64,000 nt of DNA from Alentia gelatinosa (Eukaryota > Annelida > Polychaeta > Phyllodocida > Polynoidae): the NCBI GenBank assembly GCA_950022655.1, contig OX465584.1, forward strand, positions 46,730,723 through 46,794,722. The letters are read 5' to 3'. Of this stretch, positions 30,200 to 41,650 are shown piece by piece. The notes beneath the pieces were generated by a model. It was given only the letters and a program-made list of their open reading frames with translations, searched no databases and had not been told where the DNA came from. How positions within the stretch are numbered: the first letter of the stretch is position 1; each line of letters starts with the position of its first letter. The position numbers and the translations under genes were made by a program.

Positions 30200-30498
30200 C
30201 CCTTTAATGCATTTAAGCATTCCCAGCATAGACCGGAAAATGCATTGAGGCATAATACATAGTAATATTTACGATTTCATTGTTTTGTGAAGAAATAATT
30301 AATCAATAAATATGAAGCTTTCAGAAAATATACCTATAATATAGCATTTTACATTATTTTCTAGAACAAATAACAAAAAAGGACGGCGGGTCTTATCACG
30401 AGATAAGACAAACACCAAAACCGGCCCCCTGGCATTATACCAGTCCCAAGTGCCCGCCCCAATTAATAATACTGTGCCAGAGACCCCGCCTTTAATGG
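30200..30498. mobile_element. piggyBac-like MITE
   Basis: TTAA (30,196-30,199) then CCCTTTAATGC on the left; GCCTTTAATGGG then TTAG on the right, a TTAA site with one change. Non-autonomous. Assignment by TTAA site and CCC end only. Confidence 0.5.
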
Positions 30499-31469
30499 GT
30501 TAGCGAATGAATTGACTGAGTCAGAACAGATGTCATTTGGGTTAGTCTCCTGGGTGGTGTTTCAAGATAAATTCCCATTCAATGATCGACACAAATTTTA
30601 TCATCATGGTCGATTACAGCTACAATTAAGTTTAGTTACCGTTCCATAAAGCACATCGTAGGCAGTTGGTCATAGTTTCGCCACTGATCGTGACCTTTAT
30701 CGGTGACTGCCATAAAAGGCCAGCAGGTGCCTGGCAACACCCGTTAATATTGTCATTTCTTACGAGAAAGGGGTGCCAGAGGCAAAAAGAAAAATGTGTA
30801 CAGGCAATTTAGACCTCCACACATAATATGTGCTGCCAGTTTTTATCATTTAGAGCTGATATCAAGATTGAAGAACACAGATTCATTCATATTACTATTG
30901 GCATGTCACTCTACCCTTCTTATTGCATATTTTTTCATTCTTTCTAGTTCTTTGACAATCGTCATCCAAGAATGTGCTCAACACCAGTGTCATCTACTGT
31001 TTATCTAAGATAGTTCTTATTGTACCCATTAGGTGACAATTCTTGACATCTTTGATAAGTTTGGGTGAGAACTAGCAATCCACCCATTAATTTTAACTGG
31101 ACCTTTTTAATAGACTTGTAGATTGCAAATTGTTTTCTAAACAATGCCTCCACATGCATTTTATATTTTACAAATAACATTTGAGGGGCTTACGACATGG
31201 TATACCCTCTCCTCAACCTTTGCGAACTGAATAACAACTCAACAACCGAAAAGTACGTTTTGGGAAAGCGGAAAGCCGCCAAATTGTCAGTCCATCAGCT
31301 ATTTACTGCAAAACTGAAAGATAAATACATTGTGGAACGGTAACAGTAGCCGAGTGCTCATTAAGTCTACTGACGAATGATAACTTAGATGTTAAAATAC
31401 CTCCCTGTTCCCTTATGTTTACAGCTCGGCTGTCAAGCTTTGAATGGCATATTTAGCCCTATATCACTC
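30499..31469. other. Non-coding, nothing recognised
   Basis: AT-rich. A 70-codon frame at 30,796-31,008 is hydrophobic but unsupported. Confidence 0.4.
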
Positions 31470-31800
31470 AGCTGTAGTTCCTAGGCTGTCCACATGGGGG
31501 CAGAACACTCTACTGATGACACTCTTGAGTCGTTCACTGTCATGAGTGACCCTCCTGACATGTGCAACAGACAGGAATGGGTCATCTCCTATCAGCTGCT
31601 GTAACAACAGCCTATAAGAGCATGGAGGTCACAGATATCAAGCTTGTCATGTCAACCCCCTGAAATGTGTATAAAAAAAGAACCTTGTCAATAAATCAGT
31701 CTTGACTCATAGTAGTGCCTAGTACCTCTGCGTTCTAGTTCTTACTCCCTTCCTCTTAAGGTCTTCCCTGGCGTAAGCTGGGCCCTAGACTTTATAATAT
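31470..31800 (+). mobile_element. Possible solo LTR or promoter fragment
   Basis: A GTATAAAAAAAG TATA-like box (31,667) is followed 20 bases later by CAATAAATCAG and a CT-rich stretch, an LTR-like order. Ends and target duplication are not identified. Confidence 0.25.
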
Positions 31801-32660
31801 GATTTAGGAAAAGGAGCCTACTAAAGGCTATATTCTGTATCTTTTATTATGACAAATAATTTAAGAAACAAATATCTTTAAAAAAGTAGTCTACAGAGGT
31901 TTAGAAATATATAGTGCCGCCACACCTAATACAAAGCTATACGGTCTACATCAGGAGCACAAATATATTGCTGTTAATAAACCGATCGAACTAGTAAACA
32001 CATCATGGTTTATACAATCGATCGTGAGGCATCTGATTGACAATAGAGATTTGAAACAATAGCGTCACAAAGACTGGTCTTCACATACTGCACAAATGAC
32101 AATGATTCATCCTGTAAACAAGACTCATGGAAAACCAATTTTATGTTAGAACCAACCAAGGAAATGACTGTATTCTATTAGACTAATTAAGACCGTTTAG
32201 CAAAATTACTAAAAAGAATCTGTGCTCATCAACATGTTGATGTCATCAACGCGTTACCCACATATATGCGTTCTTTCGCCCACACACATCAGATTTCTGA
32301 AAAAGTAAGATTATGAGCAAACAAGTCATTAGAAATGTTCTTCTGATAAATCAACATATTTTACTCCACAGGGAGTCAGGTATAGGAAGTTGATGTGGTA
32401 TGCATCTTTCATCTGGATACTTCTCTCATGTGTTATGTTAGAGGATACAGTGGGCGAAACCACTGACTTCAGCAAAAAAACTGTTTACAGGCAAAGGTGA
32501 CTCGGATATCGATCATGGATACATATAGAAACGACACACAGATATTCCAATAGACGATATGCAAGTAATGAGGCCTGAATCCAAATAAAAAGCAGGAGGA
32601 ATTTTTTTTTCTAAGTTAGCGATGAATATCTGACGCTGTTTCTCAGCACATCGTATCCTC
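31801..32660. other. Non-coding, nothing recognised
   Basis: AT-rich, with no long frame and no clear repeat ends. Confidence 0.4.
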
Positions 32661-33099
32661 ACCCGGCGTTTACACTAGACGACTGAAAATGTGACGACTA
32701 TATATTGTCTAGAAAAAAGTCGTCAGGTAGTACTTGATGACGCAATATGGTCACCAAAAACCGCCGAGGATTTATCCTGTTGAAATGAAGAATATGTTAC
32801 TAGCTTCTGATCGCTAAAGCCGGTGTTTATAACAAACGATTATGGGCAACGATTTTTGAAGATTAACCCTGCCTAGACTATCGCTAAATGTATCGTTTCT
32901 CACTAGAAAAGTAAAGTAGAAAATCGTGATAGCCAAATTGTCAGGTGGTACCAAATTGCGTGATCTGAAGTTGTCTGACGATCTATGGTCGTCGATCGTT
33001 AGGCTTTTACACTAGACGAATCCTAGCCTGCGGAAAGTCGTCTGGTTGTGTTAAATTCAAGAATCACAGCCTATGATCGTCTAGTGTTAACGCTGGGTA
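32661..33099. mobile_element. MITE, CGGCGTTTACACTAGACGA family
   Basis: ACCCGGCGTTTACACTAGAC on the left matches the inverted right end TCTAGTGTTAACGCTGGGT with two changes. The interior repeats GTCGTC, CGATCGT and TAGAC words in both orientations, including an internal CTTTTACACTAGACGAAT (33,003-33,020). No ORF. Confidence 0.7.
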
Positions 33100-33400
33100 T
33101 ACTTCAACCGAATCATCACATAGATGTCAGCGGATTAGTACTGTGTTTGGGTTAACCTTTGCAGAATATCTATCAATGAATTTACCAGATGCGGAAAGTG
33201 GGGGTGTGATCAATAAAAAATCAGTAATCATTACTGGTGATAGATATTCTCCAGCTCTGACACCTTAGAGTTTTCTCTGTCCCAGTCACCGCAACGCCCT
33301 CGTGTGAGTAACTCTGACTTAACCGCACGACTCTCCAAACACATTCTTCCCAGCAACCCAAACGCGTCTCCTCGCGCGTCCCAAAGTGACAACGCCTGTG

Positions 33401-33502
33401 ATTGGTCATCTGCGATCACGTGGGCGATGGGAGCCAATTAAAACGCGCGCGCCGCGGGGGATATAGCGCTGCGGGAGCGTCTTTGAAGTGTGTGGTGGGC
33501 GG
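33401..33502 (+). promoter_or_regulatory. CpG-rich promoter
   Basis: In order: ATTGG (inverted CCAAT, 33,401), CACGTG E-box (33,417-33,422), CCAAT (33,434-33,438), a CGCGCGCGCCGCGGGG tract, ATATAG TATA-like box (33,461-33,466) and GGGCGG (33,497-33,502). This density of plus-strand promoter boxes is unique in the window and lies just upstream of a two-exon gene start. Confidence 0.6.
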
Positions 33503-33700
33503 AGCCTGCAGGTAGGTAGGGTAGCCGCATAGTCAAGATCGGTCGACAAGCATAAGCGGAGCAAGGCAATCTGGCACTACAGCGAACTACGGCAAAGGCG
33601 TGAGGGAAAAGAGTCCCCCTCTCTGGTGTACTATAGCAGGAATCATTTTGCAGATCACGAAGCAACGAACAAATGTCCGTGGCAGAATTGTACAGGCGAG
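33490..33700 (+). other. First exon of the secreted-precursor gene
   Basis: Proposed exon from a start near 33,490 (approximate) to a donor GAG|GTAGGT at 33,700/33,701. It contains an ATG at 33,673 whose frame runs MSVAELYRR to the junction. Across the junction (one base carried over) this frame is the same as that of exon 2, so a longer N-terminus is possible. The exon-2 ATG has better context. Confidence 0.5.
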
Positions 33701-34162
33701 GTAGGTTGGATTACCATTAATTAACTTGTTTTCTTAATGCCCTGCGGACTCTACAAACATATATCAGGAGCATGGATGAATACTAACGTTTAGTAGAGGA
33801 TACCATATCATAAAGTAAACTGAAAAGAAAGTTCATCAAATGCACCAACGGACGTTTTTCGCTTTGTTTTCAATACCTTGGGGTGGCTTGAACCTAAAGT
33901 GAAACCTACGACGATGCAGTCTCAAATCCGCTTTTATTATCAGTTAGAAGAGTGAGACCTACACTTGCGTTTCCCTAGCAGAGGATGTGCCTAAGTCTAA
34001 TCCAACACATTGTTACATATGCTAATCCATACCATGTTATTCGCCTCCCCATCCACTGGGCACACATTACACAGTGATTGTCTCTCATCCCTGGCGCAGC
34101 ATTGTTAACCCCTCGGCGGCTATGTATTACCTAAGTTGGCTTTGCACTATTTGATTTTGCAG

Positions 34163-34495
34163 GTAGACTGCTAAGCCAAGCGAGCATGGCATGCTTGTGG
34201 ACCACATGCGGACGGACCCTCCTGGTCCTGTTGGTCCTATGCGCTCCAGACACGATAGGCTTTCCATTTCACAAGAGAGTTGCTGTGCGGCAGGATTGGC
34301 TGGGGGCGTCGGTCTCTCAGGGCAGCCACCCATCCTTCCTGAAGACCTCACTGGACACTTTATCGCGCATTGGCCACGCTCTCCACCATAGGGACGGAGG
34401 CCACGAGAACCGGGATTATTTGCAGCACGGGGACGGGAGGTGGGACGGCCCACAGCCACGCGTCTTCCGCGACGGAGCCAAGAGGAAGAGACAAG
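34163..34495 (+). CDS. Exon 2 of a secreted, processed precursor
   Basis: Acceptor TTGATTTTGCAG|GT at 34,161-34,162 and donor ACAAG|GTAAAC at 34,495/34,496, leaving one base of the next codon. ATG 34,186 is in GCGAGCATGG context. The 103 residues encoded here start with a signal peptide (TLLVLLVLCA core, residues 11-20; cleavage probably near 25). A dibasic KR follows at 30-31, then a His/Asp/Gly-rich acidic-basic spacer, then KRKRQ at 99-103, a furin/prohormone-convertase-type site at the very end of the exon. This looks like the signal plus propeptide exon of a neuropeptide, hormone or growth-factor precursor; the mature part would be on later exons that I could not find in the next 29 kb. 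The family is not recognised. Confidence 0.55.
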
Positions 34496-36272
34496 GTAAA
34501 CAAAGAGAATAGTCTCTCCCTTCTTTTGTTTGTTAGTTTCAATTCCATATCTTTATTTCAAGAATGTTTTTAGAGGTGATGATATGATACAACTACCTCC
34601 AAAAAGACGTGATCAAAGTGCAAGGGTTTATTGTATAAGACTGACGTTTCGTCTATTACTATTTTTTTTAAAGTTTCTTTATTTCAGGTTGATTTTACGT
34701 CTGGTCAACCATCACAGGGGTCTGTTGAATAACTTACGTCTACGAAAGCACAGGGTACAAGGAGACCTCGTAGGAAAATTATCGTTTAATAATATTCAAC
34801 CTCGTCCGGTAAGACAGTCCTAACCGACGGGAGATCGTCCATAAGAGTTGAATGAAATTTATTCAACAAGCCTTTCAGACCTTTCCAAACTTTCTCAAGG
34901 TTCAGATCTTTCATTGCTTTCACACCACAGGGGTATTGATCGAATCTATGTGATGTAGACATCTCATCCCCACATATTTACTGAAGTAAGAGTTGTCTTT
35001 CATGTAGCAGTCTACCACTGCTGGGGATGAAGAAGAAAAGTGGTTGTGGTGAGACTCGAATCCATAAACCTGCGAAGTCTTTTGTGAAAGGAATGATGGG
35101 ATACCTTCTCCCTGTATTACAACCAATAAGGGAAACGGGGTCTCCGTTAGGCAGCCTTCTACTTTATATGAAAGGAAACTCGACATTGTAATAAATAAAA
35201 AATGTTCTTCAAAAGAAAAACGAAGTTGACACCGATTTAGGAGTAAGTAGGTATACCAATACCAAGCTTCTACATGAATGAACAAATAGCAGGTAGAGGA
35301 AACGTCAGCGAGAGTACTCTTTTATAAAAGATCTTTCAACTCCTTACTATATCTTGGTTTGTTCACGAAGAGGTCTGCAATTATAATCATGGTACTCAAC
35401 CGTCACTCTATTTGTCAATGGATCACCAGAAACTACTTCACTGCCTGAGCTACAGGGGTGTTTGAGAGGGTGGAAATAGACAGTCATGTATGGGACGCCG
35501 TTTGTAACATTCCTATTTGGAACATTTTCTGTCCATTTCGTTCACAACTTGACTTAGTCCAAATCCATTCTTAATTCTGTTTACAAAGTGGTTTTTAATT
35601 CTGTGAAATATTGCATTCCATATATGAAATAGGCTTCGTATTGATCCCTTGTTGTATTCTGCACATGAGACCGTTTTTCACCACATCATCATTTCCATTC
35701 TGTACACAAATTGAGAATCAGCATCTCTCAATGTCCATTCTGTGAACACAATTATATTTTCCTAGGGCTTCTAACCATTCTATACACAAAAGTAATAATA
35801 GAGGGAATCTATGGTCCAATGAAAGTATGTCAAAGTTACTAGGAAAGGATAAAACAGATACAGTAACTTTTATCAATCCTTACCGAGTAACTTCTTCATG
35901 ATTTCTCTGGAAGCCGGTTTCCCTATTCCTATATACCCTCAATTATTGATAATACTGAGCTTTCTTTAACTGCGATAGTCCAAGAAGCAGTGTCCACACT
36001 TATTGAGTAACTCCAACCGCGGGTTTCATAGCAAGTATGAGTGTTGCTATAGGTGATGCTATGCGACAAGGTCATGACGACGTCATAGTCGCATCGAAGT
36101 GCCTAGAAAACGTCAGCCTGGGATGAAAACATCAGCCTTGGTACATAATTCATAAATACTGCATCCTTAGCAGCAGTATGTAACTACACATTGTTCGTCA
36201 ATTGGTTTATAGAGATGTCACTATTCACTTTATAAAATGAAAGAATTTAAACATATATTCGAGCTGCTTTTA
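34496..36272. other. Probable intron or intergenic
   Basis: No second exon of the upstream gene is convincing. 35,870-35,940 carries a CTCTGGAAGCCGGTTTCCCT block also seen at 29,880-29,920. 36,110-36,210 is a copy of the TAGTAAAC repeat. Confidence 0.4.
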
Positions 36273-36370
36273 TTGGCCGTAAGCCATGAGAGTTTGACGC
36301 ATAGCAATATACGAGTGATATGTAATGATGTCAACCGCGAGTGGTTACAAAGCTGTCTGTTTACAATAGA
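36273..36370. repeat. CGATGGTTTGTAAAC foldback family, decayed copy
   Basis: GGCCGTAAGCCATGAGAG, TTTGACGCATAGCAATATAC and TCAACCGCGAGTGGTTA appear in family order. Confidence 0.4.
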
Positions 36371-37529
36371 GTACAAAAGGACTACAAATCGATTTGGAAG
36401 TGTCTTTTCCCGTAACCAATGGATTTCAGGCCTATAATCAATTAATCCCAGATCCTTATTATCCATTGTATACAAAGCCCCCATTGAAAATGCAAGGGGA
36501 CTCAGTAAGCCACTACCCATTATATAAAACCTGTCAGATACCATAACTGTGGTATACGGATTCAAACCTGTGGTATACAGCTTCAAAACAATGGTATACG
36601 GGAAAAATAGTCCCTTTTGCTATAGAGCAAAGAAATAGTTCCTAGTGTTATACCCGTTAATATGGCAATTACTGGGTTTAACTTATTTGAAAGGATGGAT
36701 CATAAATGCAACAAACGATGATTTGTGGTCATTTTCAATGGGCACTTCTGAATAGATGGATACTAAAAATGGTTCTTCGACATCTAATAATGAAACTTCC
36801 ATCAAACCGACAAGGGATACATCGTTAGGCGATTTCCTTTCGAAGTAGCGCACAAAACATATTTCCTATAATCCGGAGATGAAAGATATTAACTTCTAAC
36901 CTACAAAGTCCCGTGAGAGAAAGGACATTAACAAGATTCAATATAACGACCTTTAATTACCGAGGCATCACACTGAATGCAACTGCAGATTAATAATCAC
37001 CTGAATAGACTGGTCAGAACATAACCAAATGATAGAATTCTTAACTAACAAAAATGAGATATATTTTGAATGTTTATGGTTCATTGCGTATCATTGATCT
37101 TTTTACAATCCAGTATTTCGACTCAAAGGTGTTAAATTACTAATAAGCTCACCCATGAAATCAATTGGAAAAAAGGCAAGCAACACAATACATTACATAT
37201 GCAGGTTAGAAGTTGCATATCTGAACGTTATGTACTTGATAAAATTCAATGTTTTCCCATTATACATTACGAAGAAAGGGCAACAAGATCCAAAGCTGCA
37301 GAAAATATAGCATGAGTTTTGGTTTACCTCGATTATGCAGCAAACCAAATCGAATGGGGTATTTTCAGTGGGGTATCGATCGAGAGCAGTTCAGTATTTA
37401 TCTGCATCCTATGTATGTTCTGGGTGGCGCATACGGAAAAAAAGTGCGTATGGAAAAATAGGGCATTACTAAACAAACTGATATTGACATGCCACTTGTC
37501 CAGAAAAGGTGGACAATAAATACAATATA

Positions 37530-37657
37530 GACTGGTTTCAGATACAAGCGATTTTATGCTCCTCGGAGTTGACTCTCCGCAATATCCTCGCATATGCTCG
37601 GATTTTACTACGCGTCAACCCCTCGGAGCATACGGCCGCTTGTATCTGAAACCAGTC
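37530..37657. mobile_element. GACTGGTTTCAGATA hairpin element, copy 2
   Basis: 128 bp, the same length as copy 1, with arms GACTGGTTTCAGATACAAGC and GCTTGTATCTGAAACCAGTC. The left flank GACATGCCACTTGTCCAGAA also matches copy 1's right flank inverted, so the parent element was longer. Confidence 0.75.
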
Positions 37658-37677
37658 AATATTATGTATGTACAATA

Positions 37678-38110
37678 CGGCGTCTCCACCTGCTGACGAA
37701 TTGGACACCGATTATTTGGGCCGTGTACAAAAGTTGGTTCTGTTTGCCTAATTATTGACAACCCTAAATCACTCATACCGTTTACGCCTTACAACTGCTT
37801 TTACTACTTTTACTGCTACACGGGTCCTAACCTGAAAATTAACCCTGCTGATACTACAGCTGGGAGTATATTTCCAATATTTACGCAGGTGGGGTTCCTA
37901 TATGTGCAGAGAGGGCTAATATAAAAATAATCAGCACCAAGGCAAACAGTCATCAGGTGGTGCCCAATTGTGGGGATGGAAAAATCGGCAACTTGGAATT
38001 TGTATCCCAGTTTCCACCTGACGACTATACGCCTTAAAAGTGGCAAATCGTTGGCGATTGGTGCCAAAAGCCAGAACCAGTGTCGGGAAGAAAAGTGAGG
38101 TGGAAACCCA
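37678..38110. mobile_element. MITE, GTTTCCACCTG family
   Basis: GGCGTCTCCACCTGCTGACG on the left and GAGGTGGAAACCCAGC on the right are imperfect inverted ends. TCAGGTGGTGCCCA and GTTTCCACCTGACGAC recur inside. Decayed. Confidence 0.45.
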
Positions 38111-39428
38111 GCATTAGTTTGGCGAATGATGAGAAAATATCACGGCTGATGTGTGGCGACTGAAGCAGCGAGAAGGAGTTCCCGACTTATTGCTCATATT
38201 CGCTCTATTTGTGGGCGGTATGGCTCCACTGCCATTGCCATCCACCTTATATGCGGTATGCCTATCATAACCCAGGAATTCTATTTATCCCATCCTATAT
38301 CTGATCCAATCTTCAGCATCTTTTAATATCCATGTATGCATGCAGTAGCTAGGGGCAAGATCAGTTTTCTAAAGCAACGCGCAAATGACATTGACTTCAT
38401 ACATAATGTCGCCCTAAATATATTGGCTCCTTTCATGAAGGTTTATTTAAATATGATATTCTTATCACCTCTTCTGTGGCCGGAACCACATGCTGTATGT
38501 AGTTTACATGTTCCATGCCTGCCAACAAGGTTCAACCTGATTTGATCATCAAATGACGCATTTATGTCGCAGTGAGTACTGGAGAAGTGTGTTCTTTTCC
38601 CCGACATACCCAGGATACATTCATGATAAAAGTAAATGATGTATGTGGTGTGTGTGTCGTATGCTTGCCAGCAATGTTAAACCTGTATTGTATATCACAA
38701 AACACATGTAGGCCTATGATGCATGTCACAGTCTGTGTTATAGAGGAGTGTGTTCATCTTTGCCTAATATCCAAGACTTACTCATGATAAATGCAATATG
38801 CCGCAGAGTGATTGCTAATTCTATCATCATCCGCCAGGAAATTGCAAAGTAATCCCACTGTAGTCAGGGGTCAACCACTATTATCTGTTGTTAGAACCAA
38901 TAGATCATCGTGAGACGAGGCTAAAACTCCTGTACGGCAAGTCAAAAAACATGTTTTAATCAAATCCATTGATAACTGGACCCGCCACCTCGTAGGGATA
39001 TCTGATACAGATCATGTAACCTCCTATTAGATCATATGACAAGAACTCTATCCATACATATCAGCAATGCATCTCCATTCTGTCCCCAACCGTTTCCGCG
39101 TTGGAATCGTGTTTTTGGATCTTACCCGATGTTTGCAATGGAATATTTCCGAGTGTCCTTGGGCCTCAACAAGTATTTGTAGCTGTCGTTTCTATTCTAC
39201 ATAAATTACACAAAAACTAGGACATTTCTTTCCGTGTTAAGCAATTTGCGACTCCCTTTGTCAGGTGCAGCAATCCTTGTAATAGAAGAAGATAGTCAGC
39301 AGACTGTAAAGTGAATACTCTAGTAAAGAATCAAATAAGGGGATTGCACTGGTGTAAAGAATACATAAGGACATATTTGAAAATTGTGAATAACATCGGA
39401 CTCAATACCGCAACAGATTGGGCCCGCA
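38111..39428. other. Non-coding, nothing recognised
   Basis: Short frames without splice or domain support. Two blocks sharing TACCCAGGATACATTCATGA-like and ATATCCAAGACTTACTCATG strings (38,600 and 38,765) suggest an old local duplication. Confidence 0.35.
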
Positions 39429-40062
39429 GGTGAATTCGATATACTGCTCTGGGTTCGGTCTGGGAAACAGGTGAATTCGGTACTTCCCGGGGTCCCGGCC
39501 GGCCACACAGGGCTCCAGACCAGCCACCCGGCCGCACGGCGGCTGACCCATCAGCCAGCCTGTCCGTTATTTAGCATGTCTTATATCATTTGATTTTTCA
39601 TTCAGAATTTCAAGAGAGATATACCAGAAACGCTAACCCTAACCTAACCCCAACCCTGCCTCAACATTATTCCTAACCCTATCCTACCTTAACGCTAACC
39701 CTTTTTTTCTATTTTAATTTTCTATTTATCCTGGAGTTTCCTACCGCAAGATGCGTCCCTACCCTAACCCTATCCCTAACCCTCACTCTTACCCTATCCC
39801 TAACTCTTACCCTAAACCTATCCCTAATCCTACCCTAACCCTAACCATATCCATATCCCTATCCCTAACTCTTACCCTTACCTAAACCTTGACCCTAACC
39901 CTAACCCTAACCTAACCCTAAACCTAACGGACGGACAGGGGAAGGCCTGTAACACTGCCGTCCTGGCAGGCCCGGGGCAAAGGCGGTATCAAATTCACCG
40001 CTCCCGAGTTCGCAGCAGTATCAAAGTCACTAGTACCGAGTTCAGGCGGAATCGAATTCACC
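39429..40062. mobile_element. TIR element carrying telomere-like repeats
   Basis: Perfect 12-bp inverted ends GGTGAATTCGAT (39,429-39,440) and ATCGAATTCACC (40,051-40,062). Inside each arm the end motif recurs (GGTGAATTCGGTAC at 39,470; AAATTCACCG and GTACCGAGTTCA on the right). CCTGTCCGTTA and TAACGGACGGACAGG face each other around the central repeat tract. No ORF. Confidence 0.6.
39633..39928. repeat. Degenerate interstitial telomeric repeat
   Basis: Many CCCTAA units with TATCCCTAAC and CTTACCCTA variants, interrupted by about 60 bases near 39,700-39,760. This is the complement of the TTAGGG animal telomere unit. It is too degenerate and internal to be a chromosome end. Confidence 0.85.
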
Positions 40063-41436
40063 ATATACCAACATTTCAGTAGGTGTGGAAAAGGCTATGT
40101 AAGAAGGAAATGTACAATGAGAGTGGAAAACACAAGGTACTGGGAGAAAAGACCTGACACCCAGATTTATCACCAGTGAAGGCAGAGAGACTAATAGATA
40201 AGTATGTGTAAAATATATCAGTGGCCATCGAATATTCTGTAAAACCCAGCGTAGTTAGGAAGTAGTTAGGCGGAGTAGTAGAACCTGCTTTACACAAAAA
40301 AGAAGGAAAAAGATATTAGATAGACATGCAGCTAAATGAACATATCAATGACCACTGATTTAAATGTTAAGTATGGAAATGTTTACAAGACAAGATAAGA
40401 TTAATTGTAACAGGGAAGGAGCCTTTAAATTGGTTTGAAAATTAGGTCATCGTATATCCTCTAGCCCGAATACAGATCGTAGCGAATAGGATCTATCAAG
40501 TCAATTATTCAATATTCATAGTATGCTTAATGTTGGAATCCAATATGCGACTGCCATGACATCTGAACCCCATTATCTATTAAGGAAATAGCAGGCGATA
40601 GATCATACCTTGTGTAATCAGAATGGCGTTAATTACCACATTAATCAATATCATTAAAGGCTGTTTCGTGGATATGTTATGTCGATGATATGGTAGTGTT
40701 CGAATTATATACACACCAAGGTGAAAACACATGTGCGGAAGGAATATTCCATGGGTATCTTCTCCTATCCCGGCTATCTATAGCTAGGTGTTTGCCAAAC
40801 AACTGCGCCAGTAGCCATGCCTTACGTTGCATTATGCAAATAATAGGCCTTAAAGGTTCATTACCTAATTAAGTGACATAAGCCTGGGTATGACCCCATG
40901 TCCACATCCTGCCACTGCCATGGGCATTACAGGTAAATGTTCTGTTCCGAGCTGGGCTTTCTGAGGGGTTGATTGTAGTGATCTGACTTCTACGTTCACT
41001 GAGCTTTTAGAGAAACCTCGGTATTTCTTTTACCATTCCTGCCCCAAAGCCGAATAGGATACGTGGAGCTGGCCTGGCCCTGCCTGCATGTATATCTACC
41101 TGACAATTAGGATCAGATAGTCAGGGCACGTTCCTGGGACTATGGAACCAACAAGCAGGAAAATCTGGCCAGTGAAAAGGAAGATTCATGCGATCACTTG
41201 CGGTTCGCATAAAATACGTTCTGCATTCCCCTTTTCCTTGTATTTTTTGTCACAAATGGTCACATATCAAGAAAATATCCACCTCCGAATAAGCACAGTT
41301 GAACATATCAATGCTCCAATGAAATTTTCCAAGCTGACCTTGGCTATCACTGAGATCTACAGAAAGAGGAGTGAAGTAATTATTTTTGCATGGACATTAA
41401 TTCCACATGGACTTATAAAATGCAGGTGAAACAAGG
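40063..41436. other. Non-coding, nothing recognised
   Basis: AT-rich with short chance frames. Confidence 0.4.
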
Positions 41437-41650
41437 TATAAGCCTCGTTTCCATTGGCCGTCGAAAACGTCGGAGATATTTTTAGTTACCCTTATAGTCT
41501 GTCGGCAGTGCCACTGACTGTATGTCGGTATCAAATTGTCGGTATAACCTCGCTTCCATTGGCCAACGAAAATGATGGAGATTTTCTGAGTTACTCTAAA
41601 AGTCTGTTGGTGGTGCAACCGACTGTATGTGGGTACCAAGTAATCGGTAA
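41437..41650 (+). repeat. Diverged tandem repeat, about 106-bp unit
   Basis: TATAAGCCTCGTTTCCATTG begins unit 1 and TATAACCTCGCTTCCATTGG begins unit 2 (41,543). GGAGAT, GAGTTAC/TAGTTAC, AGTCTG and GACTGTATGT follow in the same order. More decayed units with TTTCCATT appear to about 41,850. Related CATTGGCC strings lie near 58,730 and 60,680. Confidence 0.55.

Noticed and set aside
31344..31375. GTAGCCGAGTGCTCATTAAG, like a tRNA A box
   Set aside because: No B box or cloverleaf follows at the right distance, so neither a tRNA gene nor a SINE head is supported.
39633..39928. True chromosome end
   Set aside because: The repeats are degenerate, interrupted, bracketed by inverted ends and followed by 24 kb of ordinary sequence.
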